A DNA stretch of 64,000 bases from Cryptomeria japonica (GCF_030272615.1 NC_081415.1:233375303-233439302); one strand, 5' to 3'. Shown: positions 44,206 to 57,378, numbered from the stretch's first letter. A program made the numbers and translations. Notes: generated by a model not told the origin, from the sequence alone.

Positions 44206-47200
44206 TCATTGAGTGAATAGGACGGTCCTTTCTTGGGTAAAGGCCTTTTCCTTTTCCAAGATTTCCTTAGTGATGTCCCGCAGCAAACTGGGGTCCCTCC
44301 AGCATCGTAAGCCATTTTGCAGCCTTCCAGTAGCCGCCATGGAATCAGCAACTTTGTTTCCTTCTCTGAAGATGTCGTGGATGGTGAAGTCCTCCATCTT
44401 GACCAAGAGGCACTTGATATCCCTCAGAATGGGTTCCACTCTCCAACCCACCGATGAGTTCCCTTTAACAGAGTCCACAATGATTTGAGAGTCTCCTTCA
44501 ATTTCCAGTTGTTTTATTCCTATGGAGTTAGCCATTTTCAGATCCCAAAGGAGGGCCATTCCTTCAGCTTGAGTGACTGTATTATTCCTTAGGTTGCCAA
44601 GGTAGGCTGCAACCGTGTTCCCTAGATGGTCCCGGATTACTCCACCTCTCGCCTGACAATTACTTTGTGCTGAACCATCAAAATTCAGTTAAACCAGTGT
44701 AGCCTAGGGGTTGACCATCTGGTCATCCATTTCTTATTCCTGGTACTGTTGTTGAAGCAATCAAAACTAGGGGAAGCTTCCAACAATCAACAATTTTTTT
44801 CTCAACCTCATTGGGAGGATAAGGGGGATTTTTCATTTTGTAACTTCTAAGTTTTCAGAGATCATCTTAAAGCAAATGTGTGCCACAATGTTCGGGGGGG
44901 TCTTAGTGTCTCTGAAAATTTTGTTGTTTCTTTCTGTTGACAAGGCCCAGCAGATGTGCCACGGTATTTGTTTCCATAACTGGATGATGAGGGGGTGATG
45001 GGAGGGGGGGTCCAATCAAAAGAAAAAATAAATATATCCTTCTGGAAGACTCAACAGAGACCACATTTCTGAAGAGTGATAGACTAAATATGAGCGGCAA
45101 AGGGACAAAGGACAAAAAGGTGGTCAATAAATTCCTCATCAGCTTTACACAAACTGCATCTGTTGGGGAGATGGAATCCCCTCTTCTTCAAGTTATCAAG
45201 CATGAGGGTTTTACCATGCATGAGGGACCACCAAAAGAAGTTGATTTTAGGGATTAGTTGTGGGTTCCAAACTTTCTTCCAGCATTTGGTGTCCACAGGG
45301 TGCTTAAGGAGTTGATTGTAAGAAGATTTGAGTAAGAATGAGCCCGATTGGGTCTCTTTCCAGATGAAACTGTCTTCATTTGGGGCCAGGGGGATTCTGG
45401 TTTCTGACAATATATGTTGCAGATCCTGAGCAAGGGGGACCAGGCTAGGTCTGTTGTTGTAGATGTGAACAATGTCCTTCTAGCAAAAAATTCATGGTAC
45501 CAAATGATCCGCAACATAATTCCCCAGGATACCTTTAAGGTGGTTCATAATTTGATGGAAGCGAGTGTTGACCAAAGGCCTGTCCTCCATCCAAAAGTCT
45601 TCCCAGAATCTCACCTTTCTACCATCTCCCAGCTTCCATTTCAGACCTTCTCTAACCATCACTCTGCTCTTCAGGATGTTGTTCCACAACTTGGATCCTT
45701 GGGGAAGGTCGGTTGTACTCAAATTATAATAGAAATGCTCCTAGTCTAGGTACTTAGCTTTGATAATGTTGCACCTGTCTGCCTCACCTTTCGCTAGAGT
45801 CCACCTAATCTTGGTAATTAGCACCTTATTGAGGGAATTAATCTTTCTTATACCCAAACCTCCCATTGATTTGGGTAAACACATGGTATCCCAATTGACC
45901 AGAGCAAGGCATTTTTTCTCTTCCAGGCCAGTCCATAAGAAGGTTTTTTGGATTTTCTCAAGTTTTTCCCCCATGGTCCCTAATATTTTAAACATGGAAA
46001 GAAAGTACACTAGAATTCCTTGTAGGGAGGTTGCGAGAAGCTAGAGCTTCCCTGCACTACTAAGGAATTTCCCTTTCCATCTCGCAAGTTTTTTCTACAT
46101 TTGTTCCAAAATAGAGTTCCAAAAGGTGGGGGTGACTTCCTTGACCGTGAGGGGGAGGCCCAGGTAGGTCCCCAGAAGAGTTTCCTCCTTGCATCTGAGG
46201 ATGGAGAGAATTCTGAGTTGGAGGTCATTGGGAGTGTTGAAGAAGAAGAGATTACTCTTCTCATAGTTGATGCATTGTCCCAAAGCCTTACCGTAGTCAA
46301 CAAGTAAGATCTTCCACCCTTTAGCCTCCATGATAGAAGACTTACCAAATAGGAAAGTGTCATCCAAAAATTATTAAATATTAGAGGGGGGGAGCGTGGA
46401 GGCCGCTTTGAACCCTTGGAGCCTACCATTGGTGACCAGATGGGTCACATTTCTGCTTAAGACTTCAATTATCATGATAAACAGATAAGGGGACAAAGGG
46501 TCACCCTGCTAGATACCTTTTTCTGATTTGAAATGACCCCTAGGAGTTCCATTGATCAAAATCAAGAATTGAATTGTGGTAACACATTCCCAAATCATAC
46601 TCACCATTTTTTGGTTAAATCCCAATTTTAGAGGCACTTTGAAAAGAAAATCCCAATTAACCTTGTCATAAGCTTTAGATATATCAAGTTTAAAGGCCAT
46701 GCCTGGTATTTTTATCCTATCCATGGAGTGGATTATCTCATGTGTGGCAATGGCAGCATCCAAAATTTGGTGCCCCGGGACAAAGCCTTTTTCAGACGGA
46801 CTGATAAATTTTTCCAAGAAGGGTTTAATCCTATTCACAAGGACCTTGGAGAGTATCTTATAGATGGTATTACAGAGGCTTATAGGATGATACTCCTTCA
46901 AGCAGCTGGGTGTAGTGGTCTTAGGGATGAGGACAATGAAAGTGTTGTTGATCTTTTTCAGCAATCTCCCTGTCTTGAAGAAATCTTGAACAACTTTGGT
47001 GACATCGTAGCTAACCCCCAAAAGCACCCAAAGCCTCCACATACAGATAGTTCGCTCCAAGCCAAAGTTTACCAAAAATTGAAGCAAAGGTTTGAAAGGG
47101 CATCTTGACTTCCTGAAGAAGGCAAATGTCAATTTTCATCTCCACAATGAGATTTTTTATGGCGAACTGCTTCTGGAGGCTATTCGGACCCCTTATGTTC

Positions 47201-47217
47201 CAAGAGAGGAACTTCAT
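44206..47217 (-). pseudogene. LINE E ORF2: endonuclease start, RT, zinc-binding, RNase H
   Basis: Starts MKFLSWNIRGPNSLQKQFAI (APE-type endonuclease; the catalytic Asn of WNIRG and the Glu of LLQEVK are present). After about 66 residues (GAFGG) it jumps to the middle of RT (VTKVVQDFFKTGRLLKKIN), so most of the endonuclease and the RT N-terminus, on the order of 400 residues, are deleted. RT then shows HPISLCNTIYKILSKVL, FVPGHQILDAAIATHE, AFKLDISKAYDKVNWDFL, QGDPLSPYLFI and the catalytic box FLDDT. The thumb is followed by zf-RVT (CSLCKADEEFIDHLFVLCPF, near 45100) and RNase H (LEIEGDSQIIVDSV, FREGNKVADSMA). Stops and frameshifts throughout. Confidence 0.9.
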
Positions 47218-47500
47218 TTCTTACTTTTGTTGAGTCCATCCAGGGTCAGTTGTCTGCCCTTTGTAATGTCCCTTGCCATAACTTTGTGTCTCAGGACTCT
47301 TTTCAAGGGTCTGCCAACTTTATTTTTAGTTCCCCCCACATCCACTTTCTTGGCCTTGACTTTCTTCTTCTAGGCTATCCATCTGAGAGATCCCGAGGGG
47401 GACACTTTTAGCAGAGTTCTTAGGGAGTTTCCAGGGTGAGCATCTCTAATCCCCATTTCAGGGGAGAGATGGGGTAATGAGGTGGGCAAAATAACCTCAG

Positions 47501-48496
47501 TCATAAGAGGCTTAGCCATAACCGGGCTAGGGGTGTGAAGGATAGGGGGGTGGGGGAAGCAGATGGACCAGGGCTGGGGGACATATTGAGAGCTATCATC
47601 TGTGGGATCATCTCCCCCTCTTCCAAGGGGATGCTTGGATTTTTGACTGGGTCCATTGGGGATTTAAAAATCTCTAGGATCTTGTCCGTGTGAGGGTAAT
47701 CCTTAGATATTTCATTCATAGTAGTCAGCTCAAGAGGAGCTGAGGATGATGGGTCACCAGGGTTGATGGGCTCGGCCCAGATGGCTTTATTTTTAAGCTT
47801 GGGTTCCACAGCCATGGGGGTTTTACATTCAATATAGGAATGACCCTGATTATTGCATTTTTGGAAAAAGAGGGTGGCATTTTTGTACACAATAGCCTAG
47901 GATGATTTTCCCCATTTTGATTTTAGGGAGATAAAGTTTGGGAGAGTCTTGTTAATAGTAACATTAACACAAAAATGAGCATACACCAACTTGGATTTGT
48001 TGAGAGTGACCAAGTCCGCTGAGCCAAAGCTTCCAAACGAGTTTCCTATCCAGCGAAAGATTTGTTCATCCCCGAACTCCAGAGAGAGCCTAGGGAGCCT
48101 AACCCAGAGTGGAGTCATGCGGTTTAAATCTGCAGAGGGGTCAAAACCAGGCTTCCATTTAGCCATGGTTAGGAAATGTTTGCCATATGCCCAAGAACTC
48201 GACATGACATAGATCATATCCTCCTCAGTGTTGAACTTGAATAGAAAGAGTCCCCCTGACATTGTTGATACCTCCAGGCTTCCTTTAGGCTTCCAACAAG
48301 ATTTTTCCCATTGCCTGACCATGTCAATAGATGGTTGGAAGGAGAATAAATGACCAACTATTGCCAGGTGAAGGGAAGAGGCGATTTTGTCCATCAGGTT
48401 GTCCGAGAGTTTGATCTTTGTTCCGTCTTTCGTTTGGGAGAAGGTGGCCACAGCAGCTTCAGGGGTCAACTTTATGGACCCAAGGAGGGCATTCAT
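47501..48496 (-). pseudogene. LINE E ORF1: DUF4283-type gag-like protein with zinc knuckle
   Basis: The N-terminal 200 residues match the DUF4283 domain of plant LINE ORF1 proteins (GHLFSFQPSIDMVRQWEKSC, LFLFKFNTEEDMIYVMSSS, PLWVRLPRLSLEFG). A stop at 47894 is followed, after a shift, by a zinc knuckle in which the first Cys is changed to Phe (FFQKCNNQGHSYIEC), then a Pro/Ser-rich tail. ORF1 proteins bind LINE RNA to form the transposition particle. Start chosen as the first ATG before the conserved domain. About 280 bases separate it from ORF2. Confidence 0.85.
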
Positions 48497-48924
48497 CTAG
48501 CTAGACTTGGGATTCTCCTTCACAAGATCCACATCCACCTGTCCAGTAGAAGTTTACGGTCCAGGATGTGGTATATTCCTTTCTTCCCCTTTCAGGTCAA
48601 CATTGGTTAGAACTGGCAAAGTGGAAGGGGTGTGAAGACTGGTGTTTTCTTTCATATGACCCACAGACCATGGGGACGCCACAGCTAGCACAGCAACATA
48701 CGTTCCGATCGTGGAATCGTGTATTGGGTCATGCAATGAGGGGAACCTCCCTAGAGGGGGCGGTCATCAGGGAACTCAGATTCAAACACGGAGCAAGTTG
48801 AAGGGTTGCAGAGGGAAGGCGAGAGATTTTTTGAAACATAGAACAGGTGGGAGAGCTGTAGAGGGAATTCTTTTAACCATGTTAATACCATAGGCTATGG
48901 TAAAAAAATTTGGGAGCCCTTGTT

Positions 48925-49310
48925 AAGCAAAATATGCATGTCATTTTCATAATGACTAACAAAATATGCATATGTCATTATCATAATGATAGAAACCATG
49001 CATTATAATGTGTATAGAACAATATGGCGAGAGGTCATATTTTATCCATGACATATTTAGTGGTTGCAGTATATATGAGCCCTGTGGGACATTTGTATAA
49101 ACACTTAACCCTAAGTTTGTATAGAAATATATAGTGATGTACAAATAGTTTTTTTTTAGTTTGAGAAATGTAGCAACCATATGACCATACATCTTTGAGT
49201 AGAACATATCATATAAATATAGAAACATAAGCTATCACATATGCATCACAATATATAAACTTTTCACATATCTTATGTGAGAGTTTTCTTTTCAAATGTA
49301 TTTGTATACA
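48925..49310. repeat. dispersed repeat X, copy 2, right part
   Basis: Matches about 22740-22900 (ACATATCATATAAATA-AGAAACATAAGC). Continues the copy cut by LINE E. Confidence 0.65.
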
Positions 49311-51462
49311 TTTATGTATTTTACTAGCACTTGCATCCTCACAAGGTGCAATGGTTATGCTAATAGTGAGATATACTTTAGTAATATATCCAAAGGGTAG
49401 GGTAAGAAATTGTATGAAATGTAAATTGCTTTTCTTAAGAATAATTATATCTTGTATCCGAATGTAACTTAATTCAAATTACATCTTGTGGAAAATGTTT
49501 TTATAATACAAACTTATTTTAGGACACTTAAAAATCATTAAGAGATTGATTATGTCTAATACATTTGTTGGACATTGAGATATCTCATATACAAGTGGCA
49601 CAATTTTTAAAAAGACAAAATTTTGTGTGCTCAATTTTATGAACATGTAGTCTTGCTCTCCTTTTCAATGATGGGATTTTGTGATATATGTGATTTTTGT
49701 TCAAGACCTATAGAAAAAAAACCATGAAATGGTTAAATATGTAGATTAGGTGTCAAGTTTTGGAAGAAAAATTGTATCTTGAGTAAATAGCTTAAATGCA
49801 TAATTACGTAAGAAGAAAATTGGAAAGATTTCAAGCACTAATTTTTGTTTTTGAAATTTGAATTTTATAATCATTTCTAAGTATTTAATTTATAGGATTA
49901 CTATTATTACAAAATATTTTTAACAATGTATGAACACAAGCACCTTAAGAAGTTGATTATATTGAATTCATTTGTTGCTAGTTATTGAGTGGAGTGCATG
50001 GATGTCATTAATTAGAAATAGCTATAAGAAAAATACATGCAAAAAGGACTAAATATACATTTATAATTCTCTATAATGACATCATTGAAAATCAGTTTTG
50101 AAACTCATTAAAATTAAATATTAAAATATTTAATTTTAATTTTTTATTGGCAAACATATTTCATTATTTTAATTTGTAAAATGATCTTGAAACTTGTAAA
50201 ATATTCAAATTTAAAATGTAGGCACTTATAGACTCCCTTCAACTAATTTTAATGAGTCAATTTGAACATTAAATTTGTTAACTTGTGGTCTAGGTGTTAT
50301 ATTTAAGAAGAAATGCTAAATCACTTTTACATAAAGATAAATTATCTAGAAAATGTCTAAGAGTTTCATAAAATTATCGTTTGAGGATATCATCATTGCA
50401 TTGTTTCCTTACATGATGTCGAGATTTATTGCATGATACTCTTTTATCTTTTATCTTTGTTTTATAAAGTTGAATTAGTAACAAGTGTTTGACCAAGGAA
50501 TAAAACCTTACCTATTAAGCTCTCCAACATTGTCTATACACACCACCTCTCTTTAAAGAGGGTGTACATTAAGACAAACATATTTTAGACAAAAAAATTG
50601 GTGAAGTTTAGATTCAAAAATCAAATTCAAATTCACACATAGATTTTAGCTCTCGACTTTTGCATGTAAATGTAATAATTCCAATCATAACAATATGAAA
50701 AATGCAAGCAATAATTTTTTAAAACACAAAAATTTTATACAACAATAAAGCAATACAAACACATTTTGTCACCACATGTGAAGCAATGTAAAGACATGTG
50801 GAATAAACATGTTGGAAATGCACTAGGGAAAGGAATTTGCAAGAAAAGAAAAAGAGGAAGGATGGGCAACAAGTGTTTGACTAAGGAATAACACCATAGG
50901 TAAGCTCCCATCAAGGGTCCAAACCTAAAAGTTACACTAATTTAGGCTTTCTCTCTCAATATACAACATATTTAGATTCAAAATAGGATCCCAAGCTCCA
51001 AGGTTGTTTGAATTTTAATTTTATCATATTTCAAGTCCCCATTTAATCCCACATGGATTATTTTTTTCTCATTTATCTTTCCCTACAGTATTTTTTCTCT
51101 AATCCAAGCATTATTGAGCATTACATTACAATTTGGTTTCCCTATGCTTGTTCAAAAATTAGATTTGAATACTGTATTTATAAATTATTGAATCTTTCTC
51201 TTTTCCAAACATTTTTAATGCCTTTTTTCATGTTTGTATTTTAATGTTGTTTCTATTTACTCTGCTCGACTGATTATATACTATTTTGGATAGATTAGTG
51301 CCCTATCTAAATATTATATATAGATATATAAAAAATGAAAAAATAAGTTGATAGAAAATTAATTTAAAATTACTTTTAATTTTAATCCTTTGCACATGTA
51401 TGAGGATAATGATTTTTAAAAAAAATTAACTGAAAATAATTTTATAAATTTTATAATATGCA
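49311..51462. other. AT-rich intergenic region
   Basis: No gene recognised. AACAAGTGTTTGACCAAGG at about 50480 recurs with one change at about 50868. Confidence 0.6.
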
Positions 51463-51467
51463 AGAAC

Positions 51468-52974
51468 TGATAATACAATTATGAACAATGAGTACCAAAC
51501 TGGTACTGAGAGGGGGGGTGAATCAATACAGATATAAAAAAATTTCCCGAACCGGTTTGACTATAAATAGTGAACTTGACTGGCAATCACTAACACCGGT
51601 TATAAACCAAATTACTACCGATTAAACACAATGAGAATATGAAAGATATAAACCAGAAACACTTATCTTACCACACAACCTACACCCTCATTTTCACATT
51701 ATCCTTGTGCATGAACAGGTAATCTATCATCAACAATATAATAACATGCTAGATCAACATGATTCACTACTTGATAGAAAACAACAAAGCATCACATGAA
51801 AAGGACATCACACATGACACATATTTTTCACGTGGAAACCCAACTGGGAAAAACCATGGTGGGGATGAATACCCACAAGGTATTTTTGAACTCTTTAAAG
51901 GTCCGCTCTGTTAGGAGCCTAGTCCAGTTAAAGACTATTACAACATGTTCTGTTCAGAACCAATCCTATTAGGGATCACCCAGTTAAGGGATTGCTAGAA
52001 TACCCGGTTAAGGGTTAAACCCTGTTAGAGGTTACCTTGTTAGAGGATTTCATTAACCCAATGGCTTTGAGTCACCTTGTTAAAGGATTTACAACAAGCT
52101 ACTTAAATCTATCTTGTTAAGGGATTTTCCAACTATTGAAGTGGTTAGAGATCAACAGGTATTACAATGATCTGGTAATAGCGATTCGATGCCAATGTAG
52201 ATCCGCTTTAGTTCCTTTCTTCTGCATACACACTCTATAGGTATCAACCCTCTTATTTGGTCTGGCAATAATCACATGTCTTTGCACTTAGATACACACA
52301 CAACATTTGCCAACAACTTCAACATAAAACACAACATCAACCTGATAGGAAATAGATAGGTTGGTAATGTAAACCCTAAACCCTAAACATTTTGGTTGAG
52401 TAATTCAGTTAGTTCAATCCTGACCATTGAACATTTTGCATTTGAATACAATGGTCTTGAATAGATCTCAAGATATTCTCCATCATTTGTTCTTCGTTGC
52501 TTCTTGGAGGTGATAATGCATCACACATTCTCCACCGTTTACAGAGACTTCGCTCATTCTCGAGGTAGATATGATCAATCCCCTTCATGTAAGATCCTTC
52601 ACATGTACGAGGCTAACATGGCAACACGATCTGATCTCCATTACACTACTAACTCATCACACAATGCCATCGGTTGAATCACACAAGCTTGAAACACTTA
52701 AACTGGAAACCCTAATGCTGAGACTACCAACTGGTAGTCATACCATATTAAACTGCTTCACCTTTAGCACATATACCGGTTCTCATCATTCTACCTGTTC
52801 ACGTTGCCAGTTGCTTAACTTCAATAAACTTGTTCATTCTTCATCATATTACCGGTTCACTCTTTAGCATATTGCATGTTCTCTTTCAGCATATTACCGG
52901 TTCTCTCTTGAGCATATTGACATTAGTGACAACATAATATCGTCATGTCAACATATTCTGCACATATGCCAACA
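51468..52974 (-). repeat. 3' LTR of element I
   Basis: 1,507 bases, TGATAATACAA to GCCAACA in plus coordinates. Holds degenerate GTTAAGGG/GTTAGAGG subrepeats (51900-52130) and a telomere-like run AAACCCTAAACCCTAAAC at 52371-52388. Confidence 0.95.
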
Positions 52975-52991
52975 ATCTCCCCCTTTGGCAT
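52975..52991 (-). other. polypurine tract of element I
   Basis: ATGCCAAAGGGGGAGAT on the minus strand, directly beside the 3' LTR. Identical in core to the tracts of elements A and G. Confidence 0.85.
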
Positions 52992-53228
52992 TGATGGAAA
53001 TATACAAAGAATACAAAGATATCTCTCTTTCTGCATCACATCTTCTCCTTAATACTGCAAATATCTTCTTTGCTTCACATCTTCTCCCCCTTTGACAGCA
53101 ATGCTAAAGTGGAGGCACAAGTTTCCCTATTCCACTATGCTGCTCCCCCTAAGGAGTAACATCCTTCAACACATCAATCCTAAAAAGATATATCAAAGTA
53201 AGATCTGACTGATGTGGAGCACACACCT

Positions 53229-56200
53229 TTAGATTACTTCTTGAAGGGGTACCACCCCTAATTCACCTCTCAAATAGGTAAAAGTAGCCTTCGGTAGAGG
53301 CTTGGTGAATATGACTACTAACTTCTCCTTACTAGAAACATGTTTCAATACTACCTCTTCGTTCTGAACCTTTTCTCCCAAGAAATGATACTTGAGTTCA
53401 AAGGCACTTGGTTCTAGCATGTAAAACTGGATTCTTGGAAATGTTAATTGCACTTGTATTGTCACACAGTATACTTACCAGTTCAGCTACAAGAACTTTG
53501 AAGCCATTCAATACATGCTTCATCCAAATAGTCTAGGTGCAGTTCATAAAAGCTGCAACATACTCCGCCTCTACTGTAGACTGAGAGATACAACTCTGCT
53601 TTTTACTCATCCATGAGACAAGTCTACCACCAAGAAAGAATACACCACCGGTTGTTCTCTTCTGGTCATCCACATTACTAGCCCAATTAGCATCTGTGAA
53701 CACTTTCAAATTGAAATCATCATTGTATGGATACCATAATCTAGAGTCAATAGTTCCCTTTAGATATCTAAGAATCCGCTTGACTGCTACCAAGTGGGAT
53801 TCTCTTGGGCTTTGCTAAAACCAAGCGGTAATACCCACTACATGTGCAATGTCCGGTCTTCTATGCACCACATAATACAACTTACCAATCATTGATCGAT
53901 ATTCCTTCTCATTTACCAATGCTGAGTTATCCTCTTTTGATAGTTTACAACCAGTCACCATTGGTGTACCAACTGATTTGTTGTCTTCCATGCCAAAGGT
54001 CTTCAACACCTCTTTGACATACTTGGACTGAGTAATAAAGATTCGATCTTTCATTTGCTAAATCTGTAGTTCAATGAAGAACTTAATCTCCCCTATGAGT
54101 GACATCTCAAAATCTTTTTTCATCTCATCTACAAAGTCATGAATCATCTTGTCATCTCCACCAAAGATTATGTCATCAACAAATACTTCACAGATCAGAA
54201 TCTAATCTCCTTCTGATTTCAAGTAGATATTGCTATCTTCACTTGTTCTTTCAAATCCAATCTTCATAAGATGGGAGTGCAAGCATTCATACCATGCTCT
54301 AGGTGTCTGCTTTAGTCCATACAAGACTTTATGTAGCCTGCACACCATGTCACTGTCTTCTGATAAGGCAAACCCATCTGGTTGCTCTATATATACCTCC
54401 TCTTCAAGTATTCCATTCAAGAATGTAGATTTTACATCCATTTGGTATACCTTGAACCCTTTAAAAGTTGCATATGCAAGAAGCATACGAACTCCTTCCA
54501 ATCTTGCTACTGGAGCAAATGTTTCTCCATAGTCTTCCCCTTCTTCTTGGGCATATCCTTTACACACTAGTCTGGCCTTGTTCCTTACCACTGTGCCATC
54601 CTCATTCATCTTATTTCTGAAGACCCATTTGGTTCCAATGACATTTTTATGCTCCGGTCTGGGTACCAAAGATCATGTACCATTCTTCTCTATCTGGTCA
54701 AGTTCTTCTTCCATTGCCTTGATCTAGTCTCCATCTTTATGTCCCTCTTTAAATGATTTAGGATCAAATTCAGAGACCATACATGAACTTTCTCTAACCT
54801 TTATTCTTGTAAGAATTCTTGCATCTTTGTCTCCTATGATCTGCTTTGGATCATGATTGAGTTTGACATACCTAGGTATATTCTTAACAAATTCCTCTTG
54901 CTTTTCTTCTTCATCCTCATCTCCATCAGCATCAGCATCCACCGGTGTAGGAGCACAATTATTGGTACTGGGCTGATTTGCCACCGATTCCTAGAAGGTT
55001 ACTACTGGTTCATCTCCTACATGCTCTTTGCCAGTTTCCTCAAGTTTCTCAGAGTTTTCATCAACCCTAACATTGATGCTTTCAACAATTGTCTGATTCC
55101 TATTGTTGAAATATTTGAGAGCTTTGCTCTTTGTGGAATACCCTAGGAATATTCCCTCATCACATTTAGCATCAAACTTGCTCTGATGTTCACTCCTCTT
55201 GATATAACATTTACTTTCAAATACTATGAAGTAGCTTACCACTGGTGTCTTACCAGTTCAGTACTCATAAGGAGTCTTATCCTTTCCTTTCTTGATGAGT
55301 AGTCGGTTCATTGTGTAGACTGCAGTGTTCACCGCTTCTCTCCAAAAGGTGTGAGCAACCTTTCCTTTGATTAGCATGGTTCTAGCTGCTTCAACCACTA
55401 TTTGGTTGTTCCTCTCTGCTAAGCCATTCTGTTGTGGAGTTCGGGGGGCAGACAGTTTCCTCTTGATGCCATTCTCTTCACAATATTTGTTGAATTCACC
55501 GAAAGTGAATTCTCCTCCTTGATCAGTTCTAAGGCATTTGATTCTTCTACCACTTTCCTTTTCTACCAGTTCTCTAAAAGCTTTGAACTTTCCAAAGGCT
55601 TCAGATTTATCCTTCAAGAATGTGACCCACATCATTCTTGAGCAATCATCTGTAAGAATCATAAAATACCTATCTCCCTACACACTCCTAGTTTTCATAG
55701 GACCACACAAATCAGTATGCACAAGATCAAGTAAATTGTCTATAGTGAAAGATTTACCTTTGAAGGTTGAGGAAGACATTTTCCCCAGTTGACACTCTTT
55801 GCACAAAAGATTTTCCGGTTTGCTCAGCACCGGCAATCCTATGACTACCTTGATCTTACTGGCCTTCACAATGCTATCAAAGTTTGCATGGTAGAGTCTC
55901 CTATGCCATATCCAGCTATCATCAAACCTAGCCATAAGACACGTACTTATACTTGCATTCAGTTGAAATAGGTTACCTTTGGTCTGCATACTGGTGGCCA
56001 TCAATTCACCAGTCTTTCCTTTGATTTTGCACATTCCATTTCTAAATTCCAGAGTGAGTCCACTATCATTCAGCTGAGAAACACTCAATAGGTTATGTCT
56101 GAGACCTTCCACCCAATACACATTTCCAGCACTGCTCTTTCCATTCAAAGAGATGGACCCTCTTCTTTGACCATACATGGTGCATCATTACCAAAATTAA

Positions 56201-57320
56201 GCACACCACCATCATATTCTTCCAGAGAAAGAAAATTACTTCGGTCACCAGTCATATGGTGAGAACAAACACTGTTAATAATCCACTCATTGGAATTATC
56301 AAAGCAGGAGACAAGAGCCTTCTTGTCTAACACATCTTCCTTGGCTGCTATAAACACAATATATTCATTTTCTTCATCTTTTGATTCCTCATCAGTGACA
56401 CCTTCATCAACTACTACAAAATAGTTTCTCTGGTTTCCTCCTTTGAACTTCTTGAACTTTTTCGGTTTATCCTTGCTATGACCATTAGAATAGTTTACAG
56501 CAATGTGTCCTATCCGGTTACAAGAGAAGCATTTCAAAGGAAGCTTACCTCTGTATTTATCAGTAACCTTAGGAAGTCTCTTGGCAAGAAGAGCTTCAAA
56601 TTCCATCAAGATCTCCTCATCATCCATTTCTCTGCTCTATTCTAGTTCACCACTAGTACTAGCTTCTTTTCCTTTTCTAGATGGTGCAGTAGATGCTCTA
56701 AAGGTTGATTCAGTCTTCTGAACACTGCCATCAAAACTATTTAGCTCATAGGTTGTCAACTTTGCAATGATGGAGTCTAGGGATACCTTAGTCTTGTCTA
56801 TTGACCTCAACTCCTGAATAGTAGAAACCCTTATTGCATAGACCGGTAATAAGGATCTCAAAACTTTGCTAACAATAGTGGAATCTTCCATTTTACCACC
56901 TACACTCTTGATATCTCCAACAATAGTTTTGATTCTTATTCCATATTGTTGAATGGTCTCTCCTTCAACCATCTGCATGTCTTCAAACTTTCCCCTAAGG
57001 CTTTCTTCCTTAGCTTGTTTTACATGCTCATCACCACCATAGATATTCTCAAGAGTATCCCATACTTCCTTGGGATTTTCTTTATCCTGGACATCAATAA
57101 ACTCAATGTCAGATAAGCTACTGATTAGGGCTTCCATGACTTGCCCATTCTCCTAGATCTCTCTCTTTTGATCATCGGTGAGAGTACCAGTAGGAATAAC
57201 ATAATCATTCTCAACATAGCTCCAGTGTTGAGCACCCATGCTTTTGATGTATATCTGCATTCTGTCCTTCCATATTTTGAAATTATTTCTATTGAACTTT
57301 GGACCTTCCCTCTTCATCAT
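53229..57320 (-). pseudogene. copia gag-pol polyprotein of element I (broken)
   Basis: Gag starts MMKREGPKFNRNNFKIWK at 57320. The gag domain is followed by a zinc knuckle near 56530 whose last Cys is Tyr (CFSCNRIGHIAVNY). Protease reads WIINSVCSHHMTGD near 56270: the catalytic Asp is Asn and the Gly is Val, where the family has DSG. Pre-integrase (WIWHRRLYHANF) and integrase with all three acidic residues follow (VHTDLCGPM, LRTDQGGEF, GLAERNN). RT (54669-54100) shows [46 protein letters not shown] and FVDDIIFGG. RNase H ends ADIFTKPLPKATF-type (VIFTKPLPKATF near 53300). Roughly ten isolated stops or short frameshifts separate the pieces. Confidence 0.93.
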
Positions 57321-57378
57321 TACAATAGGATCTTTCCCTCAAGCAGTTAAGCTTACAACATGGAGGACCTAGAGGACA

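Larger units (their letters stand above)
42116..48911 (-). mobile_element. LINE E with both ends present and three ORFs
   Basis: A minus-strand L1-type LINE. A perfect 13-bp target duplication GGGAGCCCTTGTT lies at 42103-42115 and 48912-48924. The poly-A end (T-rich at 42114-42131 on the plus strand) abuts the left copy. Order in transcription: 5' region (48911-48500), ORF1 (48496-47501), ORF2 with endonuclease, RT, zinc-binding and RNase H (47217-44206), ORF3 (43846-42417), 3' region. Total 6.8 kb, with an internal deletion in ORF2. The duplication proves that ORF3 belongs to the inserted unit. It interrupts repeat X. Confidence 0.93.

Noticed and set aside
45414-47108. Several plus-strand ORFs of 90-126 codons
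   Set aside because: Shadows of LINE ORF2, whose RT, zinc-binding and RNase H motifs are on the minus strand.
52371-52388. Interstitial telomere remnant from a chromosome fusion
   Set aside because: Only about two and a half repeat units, present in both LTRs of the same element, so it belongs to the LTR.
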